A stretch of 64,000 bases of DNA, from positions 3,968,001 to 4,032,000 of the forward strand of contig NZ_JAUSYS010000001.1 of NCBI RefSeq assembly GCF_030817015.1, read 5' to 3'. This DNA is from Arthrobacter sp. V1I7. GTDB taxonomy: Bacteria; Actinomycetota; Actinomycetes; Actinomycetales; Micrococcaceae. The position numbers and the translations under genes were made by a program. Below are positions 7,301 to 15,373 of the stretch, piece by piece; positions within the stretch are counted from its first letter, which is position 1, and every line of letters begins with the position of its first letter. The notes under the pieces are model-generated. The model saw nothing but the letters and a program-made list of their open reading frames with translations, was not told where the DNA came from and did no database searches.

Positions 7301-9469
7301 AAGGTCATCGAAGCCACCGAACGGGAGCTGCAGCGACTCGCCCCGGACCGGAAGGTCCGCGGCCTGGAAGGGGTGGCGGACCTGCTCCGGCTGCTGGGCC
7401 CGCTCACCCCGGCGGAGGTCGCGGCCCGCCTGGAACCGCGGGCCGAGCCGGTTGCTGCGGCGGAGCCTTCCGCGGCGGAGCCTTCGCCGCCGGTTTCGCC
7501 GCCGCCGGCGCCGGCGCCGCCGGGCGCGGTCGGGCCGGACCCGGAGCTCCAATCTGCGGAGCCCGCACCTGAAGCTCTGGAAATCCTGGTCGTCGACGCC
7601 GCCGCGCACCTCGCCGCCCTCCAGCGAGCCAACCGTGCCATCAAGGTCAACGTGGGCGGCGTGGAACGCTTCGCCGCCGTGGAAGACGCGGCCCGCCTGC
7701 GTGACGCCCTCGGCGTCCCCCTGCCCCTGGGTGTCCCGCTGGCCTTCATCGAACCCGTCGCGGATCCGCTGGGCGACCTTGTCTCGCGCTACGCCCGGAC
7801 ACACGGCCCCTTCACCTCCGCCGAGGCGGCCGCCCGGCTGGGACTCGGGGTCGCCGTCGTCGGCACCGCACTGAAAAGGCTCGCCGCGGACGGCCGCGTG
7901 GTGGAGGGCGAGTTCCGCCCCCACGCCGCAGCCCCGGAACCGACCGCGGCGGGCGCCGGGACCCTCGCTCGCCCGGATGCTGGTCCCGGGATCCAGCAGT
8001 CCCCCGCCGCGCCGTCGTTGGCCGGCGTCAGTGAATGGTGCGACGCCGAGGTCCTGCGCCGGCTCCGCCGCCGTTCCCTCGCCGCGCTCCGGGCCGAGGT
8101 CGAGCCGGTGGACGCCGCCGCATTCGGCCGCTTCCTGCCCGCCTGGCAGAACGTCCTCGCTCCCGGCCGGCGCGGCCAGTCTGCACTGCGCGGACTGGAC
8201 GGCATCATCACCGCCGTCGACCAGCTTTCCGGCGTTCCCATCCCGGCCTCGGCGTGGGAACCGCTGGTCCTGGCGAGCCGGGTGTCCGGCTACCAGCCGG
8301 CCATGCTCGACGAGCTCATGGCTGCCGGGGAAGTTCTCTGGTCCGGCGCGGGCTCACTGCCGGGCAGCGACGGCTGGATGAGCCTGCATCTTGCCGATTC
8401 AGCAGAGCTGACCCTGAACCCGGCCGTCGACTTCGAGCCCGGTGACGTGCAGCTGCGGCTGCTGGACCACCTGCGGAACAACGGCGGCGGGTATTTCTTC
8501 CGGCAACTGACCAAGATCGCCGGCGGCATGGACTCGGTACTGAGCGACCAGGACGTCGTCTCAGCACTCTGGGACCTTGTCTGGTCCGGCCGGGTCACCG
8601 GCGACACCTTTGCCCCGGTCCGTGCCCTGATTGCCGGCGGCCACACCGCCCACCGGCAGGTGGCCCGGGCTCCTCGGGCCCGCGCCCCCCGGTTGAGCAG
8701 GCTCGGGCGCGCCCACGGCACCGGGCTAATGGGATCGCCCGGGTTGACCGGCGGCCGTTACGGATCGGTCACCGGTTCCGCGCCGACCCCGCCGCTGGCC
8801 GCGGGCCGCTGGTCGGCGCTGCCTGCCCCCGAACTGGACCCCACCATCCATGCCCGGGCGACGGCCGAACTCCTGCTGGACCGGTACGGGGTGGTCACCC
8901 GCGGCTCCGTCATGGCGGAAAACATCCTGGGCGGCTTCGGGCTGATGTACAAGGTGCTGGCCCGGCTGGAAGAGGCCGGGCGGTGCCGGAGGGGCTACTT
9001 CATCGAGCATCTCGGCGCTGCCCAGTTTGCCGTGCCGGCCACCGTGGACCGGCTGCGGTCCTACGCCGAGGACACCGAGCTGCACAAACCCGAGCCGACT
9101 GCCCTGGCCCTCGCCGCAACGGACCCGGCCAACCCCTACGGCGCCGCGCTGCCCTGGCCGGCCCTCAACGTCGACGCGGGGACGGGCCACCGCCCGGGCC
9201 GGAAGGCGGGAGCGCTCGTGGTGCTGGTCGACGGCGCCCTGGTCCTGTATGTGGAACGCGGCGGCAAGACCCTGCTGGCCTTCAGCGAAGATACCGAAAC
9301 CCTCACTGCGGCGGGCGCCTCCCTGGTCGGCGTTGTGACCCGCGGGGCGGTCGACAAACTGATCATGGAAAAGGTCAACGGCCACGACATCCTGGACACG
9401 CCCATCGCCACCGCCCTCGCCCAGGCCGGCGCCTACTCCACCCCGAAGGGACTGAGAATCCGTGCCTGA
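4310..9469 (+). CDS. lhr: ATP-dependent DNA helicase Lhr
   Basis: A 1719-residue superfamily-2 helicase that translocates 3'-5' on single-stranded DNA and acts in DNA repair (known for mycobacterial Lhr). Visible motifs: Walker A APTGSGKT at 55-62, TTPESL at 169-174, DEVH at 195-198, SAT at 230-232, FANSRR (motif IV), and SSLELGIDMG plus QRVGRAGH (motifs V and VI). The helicase core is followed by the winged-helix and Lhr-core regions. At about 1500-1560 aa typical Lhr is shorter; the excess here lies in Ala/Pro-rich linkers, for example around residues 365-400, 625-645 and 1050-1090. GGAGG stands directly before the ATG. The gene overlaps nei2 by 8 nt, the same order as lhr-nei2 in mycobacteria. 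Confidence 0.97.
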   Translation: MKGQQFAGGALTAEAMDRFSQPTRDWFLGAFSAPTPAQNGAWNAVSSGSHALVVAPTGSGKTLAAFLWALDRLLVSAPAEPAELPGLDAAKGIRRKTPKRNTRVLYISPLKALGVDVERNLRAPLIGITQTAKRLGLPAPLITVGVRSGDTPASDRRALLSHPPDILITTPESLFLMLTSKARETLSEVDTIIVDEVHAVAGTKRGAHLAVSLERLDALLAKPAQRIGLSATVEPKELVAQFLAGSAPVEIVAPPSKKNWDLTVSVPVEDMSDLQGAAGAFDSGPASGLQPQASIWPHVEEKIVDLVLANQSTIVFANSRRLAERLTARLNEIYAERQLVAAGGGWDEFGAAAADFDGRRGPTEPSGGVSLPAAPPTSTVPPTSTATPAHMMAQAGSTAGTDPVLARAHHGSVSKDQRALIEDDLKSGRLRCVVATSSLELGIDMGAVDLVVQVESPPSVASGLQRVGRAGHQVGEISQGVLFPKHRADLVHTAITVERMLGGKIERLSVPANPLDILAQQTVAATALGSIDVEEWFSTVRRSAPFASLPRSAFEATLDLLAGRYPSDEFAELRPRIIWDRNAGTIEGRPGAQRLAVTSGGTIPDRGLFGVYIIGTETEGSGGAGSSGTASADGRAASPAAAAAKGGRRVGELDEEMVYESRVGDVFALGATSWKIEDITHDRVLVSPAFGQPGKLPFWKGDSLGRPVDLGRALGAFVRELSASDVGPATERCKASGLDDFAANNLIQYLAEQKLATEMVPSDTTLVVERFHDELGDWRVVLHSPFGMPVHAPWALAVGQRLHQRYGTDGSAMAADDGIVLRVPMMEDEPPGAELFLFDPEELEQIVTAEVGGSALFASRFRECAARALLLPRQNPGKRQPLWQQRQRSAQLLDVARKYPTFPIVLETVRECLQDVYDLPALKDIAASVERRELRIVQTTTQQPSPFAKSLLFGYVAQFLYEGDSPLAERRAAALALDSTLLNELLGRVELRELLDAKVIEATERELQRLAPDRKVRGLEGVADLLRLLGPLTPAEVAARLEPRAEPVAAAEPSAAEPSPPVSPPPAPAPPGAVGPDPELQSAEPAPEALEILVVDAAAHLAALQRANRAIKVNVGGVERFAAVEDAARLRDALGVPLPLGVPLAFIEPVADPLGDLVSRYARTHGPFTSAEAAARLGLGVAVVGTALKRLAADGRVVEGEFRPHAAAPEPTAAGAGTLARPDAGPGIQQSPAAPSLAGVSEWCDAEVLRRLRRRSLAALRAEVEPVDAAAFGRFLPAWQNVLAPGRRGQSALRGLDGIITAVDQLSGVPIPASAWEPLVLASRVSGYQPAMLDELMAAGEVLWSGAGSLPGSDGWMSLHLADSAELTLNPAVDFEPGDVQLRLLDHLRNNGGGYFFRQLTKIAGGMDSVLSDQDVVSALWDLVWSGRVTGDTFAPVRALIAGGHTAHRQVARAPRARAPRLSRLGRAHGTGLMGSPGLTGGRYGSVTGSAPTPPLAAGRWSALPAPELDPTIHARATAELLLDRYGVVTRGSVMAENILGGFGLMYKVLARLEEAGRCRRGYFIEHLGAAQFAVPATVDRLRSYAEDTELHKPEPTALALAATDPANPYGAALPWPALNVDAGTGHRPGRKAGALVVLVDGALVLYVERGGKTLLAFSEDTETLTAAGASLVGVVTRGAVDKLIMEKVNGHDILDTPIATALAQAGAYSTPKGLRIRA

Positions 9470-10397
9470 GGGCGATTCCGTGTTCCGCACCGCCGCGCAG
9501 CTGCACGCGGCCCTGGCCGGCCAGCAACTGCTCTCCTCCGACTTCCGGGTGCCACGCTTCGCCACGCTCCGGCTCGGCGGCTGGACCGTGACCGAGGTGG
9601 TGCCCCGCGGCAAGCACCTGCTGATGCGGCTGCAGGGACCGGCCGCGCCCGCACCGGACAACCAGCCCCGGCCGGCGGACCAGCCCGGACAATCCCCGCC
9701 CCAACCACCGGCCGCCGGACGAGCCACCCCGGCAGACCAGAACCGGCTGACCATCCACTCGCACCTCAAAATGGAGGGAACCTGGCAGGTCTATCCGCCG
9801 GGAGGACGCTGGCGGAAGCCCGGCTTCACCGCCCGGTGCGTCCTGCGCACCGCCACGGCAGACGCCGTCGGCTTCTCGCTCGGCATCCTCGAAGTGGTCC
9901 GGACGTCCGAAGAGGACTCGATCGTCGGGCATCTGGGGCCGGACCTGCTGGGCCCCGACTGGGATCCGGCGGAGGCAGAACGGCGGATCCGCGCTTCCCC
10001 CGACGTCCCGGTCGGAGTGGCGTTGCTGGACCAGAGGAACCTGGCCGGAATCGGGAACATCTATCGCTGCGAGGCCTGCTTCCTCTCCGGCATCCACCCG
10101 GCATCGCCCGTCTCTGCAGTGCCCGATCTGGCTGGCCTTATCTCCGATGCGAAAGTTTTGCTGGAGGCCAACGTGGGGGCCGGCCGCCGGACCACCGTCC
10201 TCAATCCACGCGGTGTTGCCGTGGGCCGGACGTCGAGGCTGCCCGGCTATTGGGTCTACCGCCGCGAGCACCAGCCATGCCTGAACTGCGGCACTCCGAT
10301 CCGGCGCGGAGTGCTGGGTCCGGCGGGGGGCACCGAGGAACGAGACACCTACTTCTGTCCCAAGTGCCAGCCACAGCCGGGCCCAGGCTCAGAATAG
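9462..10397 (+). CDS. nei2: Endonuclease VIII / DNA glycosylase-AP lyase Nei2
   Basis: A 311-residue Fpg/Nei-family base-excision repair enzyme. The GTG start gives MPEGDSVFRT, so Pro2 and Glu3, the catalytic pair, are at the correct N-terminus. The conserved Lys of PRGKHLLM, the H2TH region (LLDQRNLAGIGNIYRCEACF) and a C-terminal zinc finger (CLNC ... CPKC) are present. It removes oxidised pyrimidines and nicks the abasic site. A Pro/Ala/Gln-rich insertion at about residues 60-90 is unusual but sits in a loop. It is translationally coupled to lhr by overlap, consistent with a joint repair role. Confidence 0.96.
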   Translation: MPEGDSVFRTAAQLHAALAGQQLLSSDFRVPRFATLRLGGWTVTEVVPRGKHLLMRLQGPAAPAPDNQPRPADQPGQSPPQPPAAGRATPADQNRLTIHSHLKMEGTWQVYPPGGRWRKPGFTARCVLRTATADAVGFSLGILEVVRTSEEDSIVGHLGPDLLGPDWDPAEAERRIRASPDVPVGVALLDQRNLAGIGNIYRCEACFLSGIHPASPVSAVPDLAGLISDAKVLLEANVGAGRRTTVLNPRGVAVGRTSRLPGYWVYRREHQPCLNCGTPIRRGVLGPAGGTEERDTYFCPKCQPQPGPGSE

Positions 10398-10474
10398 CCA
10401 CGCCTGCCCGGGTAAGGCCACGCCGGGCCCCGGGGGGACGGGGGCGCTGCCCGGTGGGGCTGCCGGCGTCGTGG

Positions 10475-11098
10475 TCAGGGGGCGACCGCAACGCCTGGCG
10501 CCAGCGGCGTCGGTACTTTTGGTTCGGGCACCGTGAAACGCGGCAGCAGGAGCTGCACGAGCGGTCCGATCGCCACGGCATAGAGCACCGTCCCGACGCC
10601 GACGGAGCCGCCCAGCAGCCAGCCGGCGCCCAGCACCACGACCTCGATTCCGGTCCGGGAGGCCCGCACCGACCAGCCCGTGCGCCGGGCGAGTCCCGTC
10701 ATCAGACCGTCCCGGGCCCCGGGCCCCAGACGGGCACCGATGTAGCAGGCCGAGGCGATGCCGTTGAGCAGAATGGCCCCGGCGAGCATTCCGGCCTGTC
10801 CGCCGAGGTGCGAGAACGCCGGAATAAGGGCAAGACCGATGTCCGCGAAGACCCCCACCAGCACGGCGTTGCACAGCGTACCGACGCCGGGCCATTGCCG
10901 GAGCGGGATCCAAAGGAGCAGCACGAGGAAACTCACGATCACCACGACCGTGCCGATGCTCAGTCCGGTCTTGACCGCGATGCCTTGGTGGAAAACATCC
11001 CAAGGATCCAGTCCGAGACCGGCCCGAATGAACATCGCGAGCGAGACGCCGTACATGGCGAGGCCAATGAGGAGCTGCAGGAACCGTCGGGTCATCAT
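10475..11098 (-). CDS. YczE-type integral membrane protein
   Basis: A 207-residue protein with five or more transmembrane helices (LLIGLAMYGVSLAMFIRAGLG, VVVIVSFLVLLLWIPL, AVLVGVFADIGLALIP, MLAGAILLNGIASACYIGA, IEVVVLGAGWLLGG), containing the family pattern GLGLDPWDVF and LGPGARDGLMTGL. ATG at 11098 is used; the longer frame runs into the divergent regulator. It is divergent from a MocR-type regulator across 60 bp. YczE genes are a known partner of the YczR branch of MocR regulators. The transported compound is unknown. Confidence 0.85.
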   Translation of the reverse strand: MMTRRFLQLLIGLAMYGVSLAMFIRAGLGLDPWDVFHQGIAVKTGLSIGTVVVIVSFLVLLLWIPLRQWPGVGTLCNAVLVGVFADIGLALIPAFSHLGGQAGMLAGAILLNGIASACYIGARLGPGARDGLMTGLARRTGWSVRASRTGIEVVVLGAGWLLGGSVGVGTVLYAVAIGPLVQLLLPRFTVPEPKVPTPLAPGVAVAP

Positions 11099-11117
11099 CC
11101 CACCATCTTCAAGGGAA

Positions 11118-11155
11118 ACTGGCCTTGCAATCCATAGCCAGTTTGAAATACTGGC
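11118..11155. promoter_or_regulatory. Candidate MocR operator, three ACTGGC half-sites
   Basis: ACTGGC occurs at 11118-11123 and 11150-11155 and its inverse GCCAGT at 11137-11142. The 60-bp divergent intergenic region between yczE and the MocR gene is almost filled by them. The pair at 11137-11155 is a 6-bp inverted repeat with a 7-nt centre, 4 nt before the regulator's ATG. Paired direct and inverted sites are common for MocR proteins. Confidence 0.6.
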
Positions 11156-11158
11156 TTG

Positions 11159-12646
11159 ATGTCCGGTTCCCTGAATCCCGCCTCGCTGGCCCGTCTCCTC
11201 GGTCAGTGGCATCTCGGGGCGTCCCCTGCGTACCGGGAGCTCGCCGACGTGGTCCGTTTGCTGGTGCTCGACGGCCGCGTCCCGCTGGACGTCGCCCTGC
11301 CCAGCGAGCGGTCCCTGGCCGGAACACTCGGCGTCAGCCGCACTACCGTGACTGCCGCCTACGCGCTGCTGCGTGAGCAGGGCTTCCTCAGCAGCGGCCA
11401 AGGCAGCCGGGGGCGGACCTGCATCCCTCGCCGGGGGCCCGAAGGAGCGGTGCCGGACAACAGATCCGAGTTCAGCCGGGCACCTGGGTTGGCCGTTCCG
11501 GACGGGCTCCTGGATCTTGCCTATGCCTCCCTGCCTGCCAGCGGGGAGGTGGTGCACCGGGCGTTTGCCGCCGCGTTGACCGAACTGCCGGCGCTGCTGC
11601 CGGGGTTCGGCTACGACGCGCTTGGCGTCGCCCCGCTGCGGGAAGCCATCGCCGCCCGGTATTCGGCCGCCGGCGTTCCCACGACCGCGCACCAGATCCT
11701 GGTGACCTCCGGCGCCCAGCATGCGCTGAATGTCGTCCTGCGCACCCTGGGCAGCCGTTCCGCCAAGGTACTAGTGGAGCACCCCAGCTACCCCAACGCC
11801 CTCGACGCGATCCGCGCGGCGGGCTGCCGGATCGTGCCGGCGCCCCTGCCGCCGTCGTCTTCGATCGGGGAGCCCGGCTGGGATATGGATGCCCTGGAGA
11901 CCGCCTTAAGGCAGCAGCGGCCGGCAATGGCCTACGTGGTCCCCGACTTCCACAACCCCACCGGGCGGCTGATGCCGGATTCCCAGCGCCGGCGACTCGC
12001 CCGGGCGGCAGCCGCCTCGGGCACCGTGCTCGTGGTCGATGAGACGCTGCGGGAGCTCAACCTCGACGGCGCCCCTTCCACCCCGCTGGCCGCATTCAGC
12101 CCCGCGGTGGTCTCCATCGGCTCGCTCAGCAAGTCGCACTGGGCCGGGCTGCGGACCGGGTGGATCCGGGCAGGCGAGCCGCTCATCCAGCGCTTCGCCG
12201 CGGCCCGCACCACCATGGACCTGGGCGGGCCCGTCGTGGAGCAGCTAGCAGCGGCCCACCTTGTCAACGCCCTCACGGAACCGCTCCCCGCCCGGCTCGC
12301 CTCACTGCGCCACAACCGCGACACCGTGTTGGAGCTGATCAGCGGGCACCTGCCGACCTGGCAGACGGAGCGGCCCGACGGCGGGCTGTCCGTCTGGTGC
12401 CGGCTGCCGGCCCCGCTCAGCACGGCCTTGACGGTGATCGCCCCGGAATTCGGCATCCGGCTCGCGGCCGGCCCCCGCTTCGGGATCGGCGGAGCCTTCG
12501 AACACTATCTGCGCGTGCCGTTCACCCTGCCTCCGGAGCAGCTCGAGACCGCTGTGCTGTCCCTGCGCTCTGCGCAGGACCGGCTGGAGGCGTCACCGCA
12601 GTTGCGGCGGGAACTGAACAGCCCGCCCGCCGTCGCCATCGCCTGA
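11159..12646 (+). CDS. MocR-family (GntR/aminotransferase) regulator
   Basis: A 495-residue PLP-dependent transcription factor. A GntR winged helix occupies about residues 22-90 (LPSERSLAGTLGVSRTTVTAAYALL), then a linker, then a fold-type I aminotransferase domain (about 115-480) with FHNPTGRLM, the VVDE aspartate motif and IGSLSKSHWAGLRTGW, whose Lys (about residue 325) should hold PLP. Start is the ATG at 11159. It probably controls the divergent yczE gene and itself through the ACTGGC sites; the effector is not evident. Confidence 0.92.
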   Translation: MSGSLNPASLARLLGQWHLGASPAYRELADVVRLLVLDGRVPLDVALPSERSLAGTLGVSRTTVTAAYALLREQGFLSSGQGSRGRTCIPRRGPEGAVPDNRSEFSRAPGLAVPDGLLDLAYASLPASGEVVHRAFAAALTELPALLPGFGYDALGVAPLREAIAARYSAAGVPTTAHQILVTSGAQHALNVVLRTLGSRSAKVLVEHPSYPNALDAIRAAGCRIVPAPLPPSSSIGEPGWDMDALETALRQQRPAMAYVVPDFHNPTGRLMPDSQRRRLARAAAASGTVLVVDETLRELNLDGAPSTPLAAFSPAVVSIGSLSKSHWAGLRTGWIRAGEPLIQRFAAARTTMDLGGPVVEQLAAAHLVNALTEPLPARLASLRHNRDTVLELISGHLPTWQTERPDGGLSVWCRLPAPLSTALTVIAPEFGIRLAAGPRFGIGGAFEHYLRVPFTLPPEQLETAVLSLRSAQDRLEASPQLRRELNSPPAVAIA

Positions 12647-12765
12647 CGGACGGGGGCCGGGCGCCGCCGTGGCGAGAGGCGCGGGCGGCGCGGGCGCGGC
12701 GCGGGAGGCACGGGCGCAGCGCGGTCGTGGCGCGGAATCCCTGCGAGGCGCTTTCGACACCGCGT

Positions 12766-12819
12766 CGCGCAATGTACCTGGCGACGCCGGAATCCGGGCA
12801 TCGTCAGGTACATTGCGCG
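12766..12819. terminator. Long hairpin downstream of MocR gene
   Basis: Arms CGCGCAATGTACCTG (12766-12780) and CAGGTACATTGCGCG (12805-12819) are perfect 15-bp inverse copies, extended by one G-U and three more pairs inward, with a small CCGG-AAT-CCGG hairpin in the loop. It lies between the end of the MocR gene and the end of a leftward pseudogene, so it could stop transcription from both sides. There is no T-run. A palindromic mobile-repeat origin is an alternative. Confidence 0.5.
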
Positions 12820-12859
12820 TCACCAGCGAATTTGCGCATCGCCGGCCGCCGGTTCGGTC

Positions 12860-13490
12860 CTAGACATACACCTTTTCCAGGAACCCGCCCCAAGCCCCAA
12901 GCCTTGGCCATGGCGCCGGAATCCCCGCGGCCGCTGAAATTGTGAACGGTCATGCCCACCGGGGCGCCGAACGCGTTACGGCCGAAGAAGCGGTACAGGG
13001 TGTCCGCCGTCAGCAGGCCCAGGAAGTGTTCGTTGGCGAAGTCCACCTCGCCGGAGAGGCCCCCACGCCGTCGAGCTCCAGGTCCACGGTGCCGCCCGGG
13101 GCCGGGTCGGCCACACCGAGGGCCTTCTTGAGCCGCTCGAACCCGTCCTGGGTCTGCGAGGCAGCGGGTGCCTGGACGTCCGTGAAGACCACGGGCCTGC
13201 CGTCGAAGTACTTCAGGTACTGGCCAACGGTGTGCAGGTAGAACTCCGTGTGCCTGCTGGCGCCGTCGTACTGCTCGTCCCAGTTGTCCGCGAAGATGCC
13301 ACCGTGGACGTAGTGCAGCCGGCTGCGGCCGGCGCACTCCCGCCAGCGCCGGTACCGGCGCCGTCGTGGTACCTGTCCACCAGCCGGGTCACCGCGGCGC
13401 CGAGCTCCTCGGCGAAGGCGGCCCGGTCCGCTGCGGTACGGAACATGATCTCGCCGTCGATGGCAAAGGTGGCGAGTTTCTGCCTTGCCG
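12860..13490 (-). pseudogene. Decayed SRPBCC-domain gene with ArsR-like remnant
   Basis: Protein-like sequence continues on the minus strand but changes frame at least three times. Near 13490-13375 it reads ATFAIDGEIMFRTAADRAAF, resembling the C-terminus of an ArsR-type regulator. From about 13350 it reads LHYVHGGIFADNWDEQYDG and YLKYFDGRPVVFTDVQAPA in a second frame. From about 13065 it reads GEVDFANEHFLGLLTADTLY and RFFGRNAFGAPVGMTVHNFS in a third, and the tail GGFLEKVYV then stop at 12860 is in a fourth. The latter three parts resemble the second half of an SRPBCC (AHSA1-like) protein. This looks like an arsR-SRPBCC pair fused by a deletion and then frameshifted. Sequencing error is unlikely to explain several shifts. 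Confidence 0.65.
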
Positions 13491-13528
13491 CCGTGGCGCC
13501 GCTGCCGGGTTCGCGGGAGCGCTGCGAG

Positions 13529-13576
13529 TTCGCCGGAAACTTCCGGCGAAACCGGACGGTTTCCAGCGAATTCGGC
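13529..13576 (-). repeat. Dispersed intergenic repeat, copy A
   Basis: On the minus strand GCCGAATTCGCTGGAA (13576-13561) is followed 11 nt later by TCGCCGGAAGTTTCCGGC. The same two blocks with nearly the same spacing occur at 49319-49362 and, more diverged, at 48112-48156. Here the second block is a near-perfect palindrome (TTCGCCGGAA / TTCCGGCGAA, 2-nt centre). Confidence 0.65.
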
Positions 13577-13665
13577 GAGGCAGCCGCAGGAGCGCCGGGC
13601 GGGTGGTCGGGGCGGCGCCGGGCGGGGCGGGCAACCGCCGAAACGGCGGGGAGAACGGCGCCAAG

Positions 13666-13671
13666 TAGAAT
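13666..13671 (+). promoter_or_regulatory. -10 box, leaderless-type promoter
   Basis: TAGAAT with a 6-nt gap to the GTG at 13678 (GTG-ATG pair) and no ribosome site at suitable distance. Confidence 0.6.
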
Positions 13672-13677
13672 GGACCC

Positions 13678-14643
13678 GTGATGCAATCCCCCCTTCCCGT
13701 GCGCGACGGCGTCAACGCGACCCGCCTCCGCCTCCCGGACGGGGGGCCCTGGGACACCGCGCTGGACTACATGATGCACCGCTGGGGCCACATCGACCCG
13801 CAGGGCATCGAGGACCGGTTCGACGCCGGAGAAATCGTGGGCGAGGCCGGCGTCCCGCTGGACCGTGCCACCCCGCTGGAGAGCCACACCTTCATCTGGT
13901 ACTACCGGACGCTGCCGCCGGAGACCCGCATCCCGGTTGAACTGGACATCCTGCACCAGGACGAGCACCTCCTCGTGGTGGACAAGCCGCACTTCCTGCC
14001 GACCACGCCGGGCGGAACCTACATCCAGGAGTCCGCCCTGGTCCGGCTCCGGAACCAGCTCAAGCTGCCGGACCTCATTCCGATGCACCGGCTGGACCGC
14101 ATGACGGCCGGAATCCTGCTGCTCTCCACCAACCCGGAAACCCGCGGCAAGTACCAGGTGCTCTTCGAAAAGCGCCAGGTCCAGAAGGAATACGAGTGCG
14201 TGGCCGCGGCCGAGTCCGCCGCCGGACACCCCGCCGTCGGCTTCCCCGTGGTGGTCCGCAACCGGATGACCAAGTCCCGCAGCTATCTGCTGGCCGAGGT
14301 GATCGACGGCGAACCCAATGCGGAAACCCGGATCGAGCGGGTCCGGACATTCGACGCGACCCCTGGGGCTGGAAGTGCCGGCGCGGCCGACGGCGGGAAC
14401 GGGCGCCGTGCGCTCTACCGCCTGGAGCCGCACTCCGGGAAAACCCACCAGCTCCGGGTGCACATGGCGTCGCTCGGGCTGGGCATAGTCAACGATGCGT
14501 TCTACCCGGAACTGCTGGACAAAGCCGCGGACGACTACGCCAAACCCCTGCAGTTGCTGGCCCGCGGCATCCGGTTCCTCGATCCCATTACCGGCAAACC
14601 CGTCGAATACCGCAGCCGGCTGAGGCTCAGCGAGGCCCCCTAG
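13678..14643 (+). CDS. RluA-family pseudouridine synthase
   Basis: A 321-residue enzyme that isomerises uridine in rRNA or tRNA. The catalytic motif HRLDRMTAGILLLS holds the nucleophilic Asp; downstream are KEYECVA and GKTHQLRVHMASLG typical of RluA/RluC/RluD. An N-terminal region of about 95 residues resembles the S4-like part of larger members (GEIVGEAGVPLDRATPLESH). The target position cannot be deduced. GTG at 13678 is used because it lies exactly 6 nt after the -10 box, as in other leaderless genes here; ATG at 13681 is equally possible. Confidence 0.9.
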   Translation: MMQSPLPVRDGVNATRLRLPDGGPWDTALDYMMHRWGHIDPQGIEDRFDAGEIVGEAGVPLDRATPLESHTFIWYYRTLPPETRIPVELDILHQDEHLLVVDKPHFLPTTPGGTYIQESALVRLRNQLKLPDLIPMHRLDRMTAGILLLSTNPETRGKYQVLFEKRQVQKEYECVAAAESAAGHPAVGFPVVVRNRMTKSRSYLLAEVIDGEPNAETRIERVRTFDATPGAGSAGAADGGNGRRALYRLEPHSGKTHQLRVHMASLGLGIVNDAFYPELLDKAADDYAKPLQLLARGIRFLDPITGKPVEYRSRLRLSEAP

Positions 14644-14722
14644 GCCTGCCGGCACCGGCCTGCCCGGCGGGCCGCCGAGGGCCGCCTAGCGATCAGGAGG
14701 GGAGGCGGGCCCGGAAGTGCGG

Positions 14723-14728
14723 TACTTT
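14723..14728 (+). promoter_or_regulatory. -10 box, leaderless-type promoter
   Basis: TACTTT with a 6-nt gap to the ATG at 14735. No ribosome site is seen between them. Confidence 0.5.
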
Positions 14729-14734
14729 GTGCCC

Positions 14735-15358
14735 ATGGACTTCAGCAACGCGGACAGCTGGGGGGACACGATCTATTTCTGGATCGTCCCGATAGTTATG
14801 GGCGACGCCATTTTCCCGCCGGTCCCGTCCGAGATGGTCGTCATTACCGGCGGCGCATTGTCCGCGGACGGACGGGCGAACGTCGTCCTCGTGGTGCTCG
14901 TCGCCACCCTTGCGTCCTGGCTTGGCGACATCCTCGTGTTCCAGCTCTTCAAGCGACGGCTCAGCCACGTGCTCGACCGCTGGAAATGGGGCCGGTCGTT
15001 CCACCTGGCCGCGCATCGGGCCATCGCCCAGGCCGGCCGCTCCTCCACTTACGGAGCGATCATCGGCATCCGCTTCATCCCCGGCGGCCGCCTCGGGACG
15101 ACGGCTGCCGCCGGGATAGCCGATGTCTCCACCCGCGGCTTCAGCCTCTGCGCCGCTCTGGGCGGCCTGCTTTGGGCCATCTGGTCGGTAGGCCTCGGCT
15201 ACTTCACCGGCGCCGCCACCAAGCTGCCCTTCTGGGCAAGCTCCCTGATCGGGCTCGGTGTCGGGCTGGCGATCGGTGTGGTCGTGGGCGTCATCGTCAC
15301 GCGCCGCCGCCGCAACCGCTCCCCCGTGGTGGACGGCCCCGAGGAGCTGGACGCCTGA
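14735..15358 (+). CDS. DedA / VTT-domain membrane protein
   Basis: A 207-residue integral membrane protein with a SNARE-associated (VTT) domain: FPPVPSEMVVITGGAL near the N-terminus, the conserved GIRFIPGGRLGTTAAAG segment, and several helices up to ASSLIGLGVGLAIGVVVGVIV, ending in an Arg-rich tail. DedA proteins are linked to lipid-carrier (undecaprenyl phosphate) or lipid scrambling and membrane homeostasis. ATG at 14735 is preferred to the frame start at 14717 because of the promoter position. Convergent with the next gene. Confidence 0.85.
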   Translation: MDFSNADSWGDTIYFWIVPIVMGDAIFPPVPSEMVVITGGALSADGRANVVLVVLVATLASWLGDILVFQLFKRRLSHVLDRWKWGRSFHLAAHRAIAQAGRSSTYGAIIGIRFIPGGRLGTTAAAGIADVSTRGFSLCAALGGLLWAIWSVGLGYFTGAATKLPFWASSLIGLGVGLAIGVVVGVIVTRRRRNRSPVVDGPEELDA

Positions 15359-15373
15359 GGTTTTCGGCCTCCG

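Noticed and set aside
4730..7924. A 1064-codon open frame antisense to lhr
   Set aside because: It is a shadow of codon bias in a GC-rich gene: Gly/Arg/Gln-rich composition, no domain, no ribosome site, and the + strand carries intact helicase motifs.
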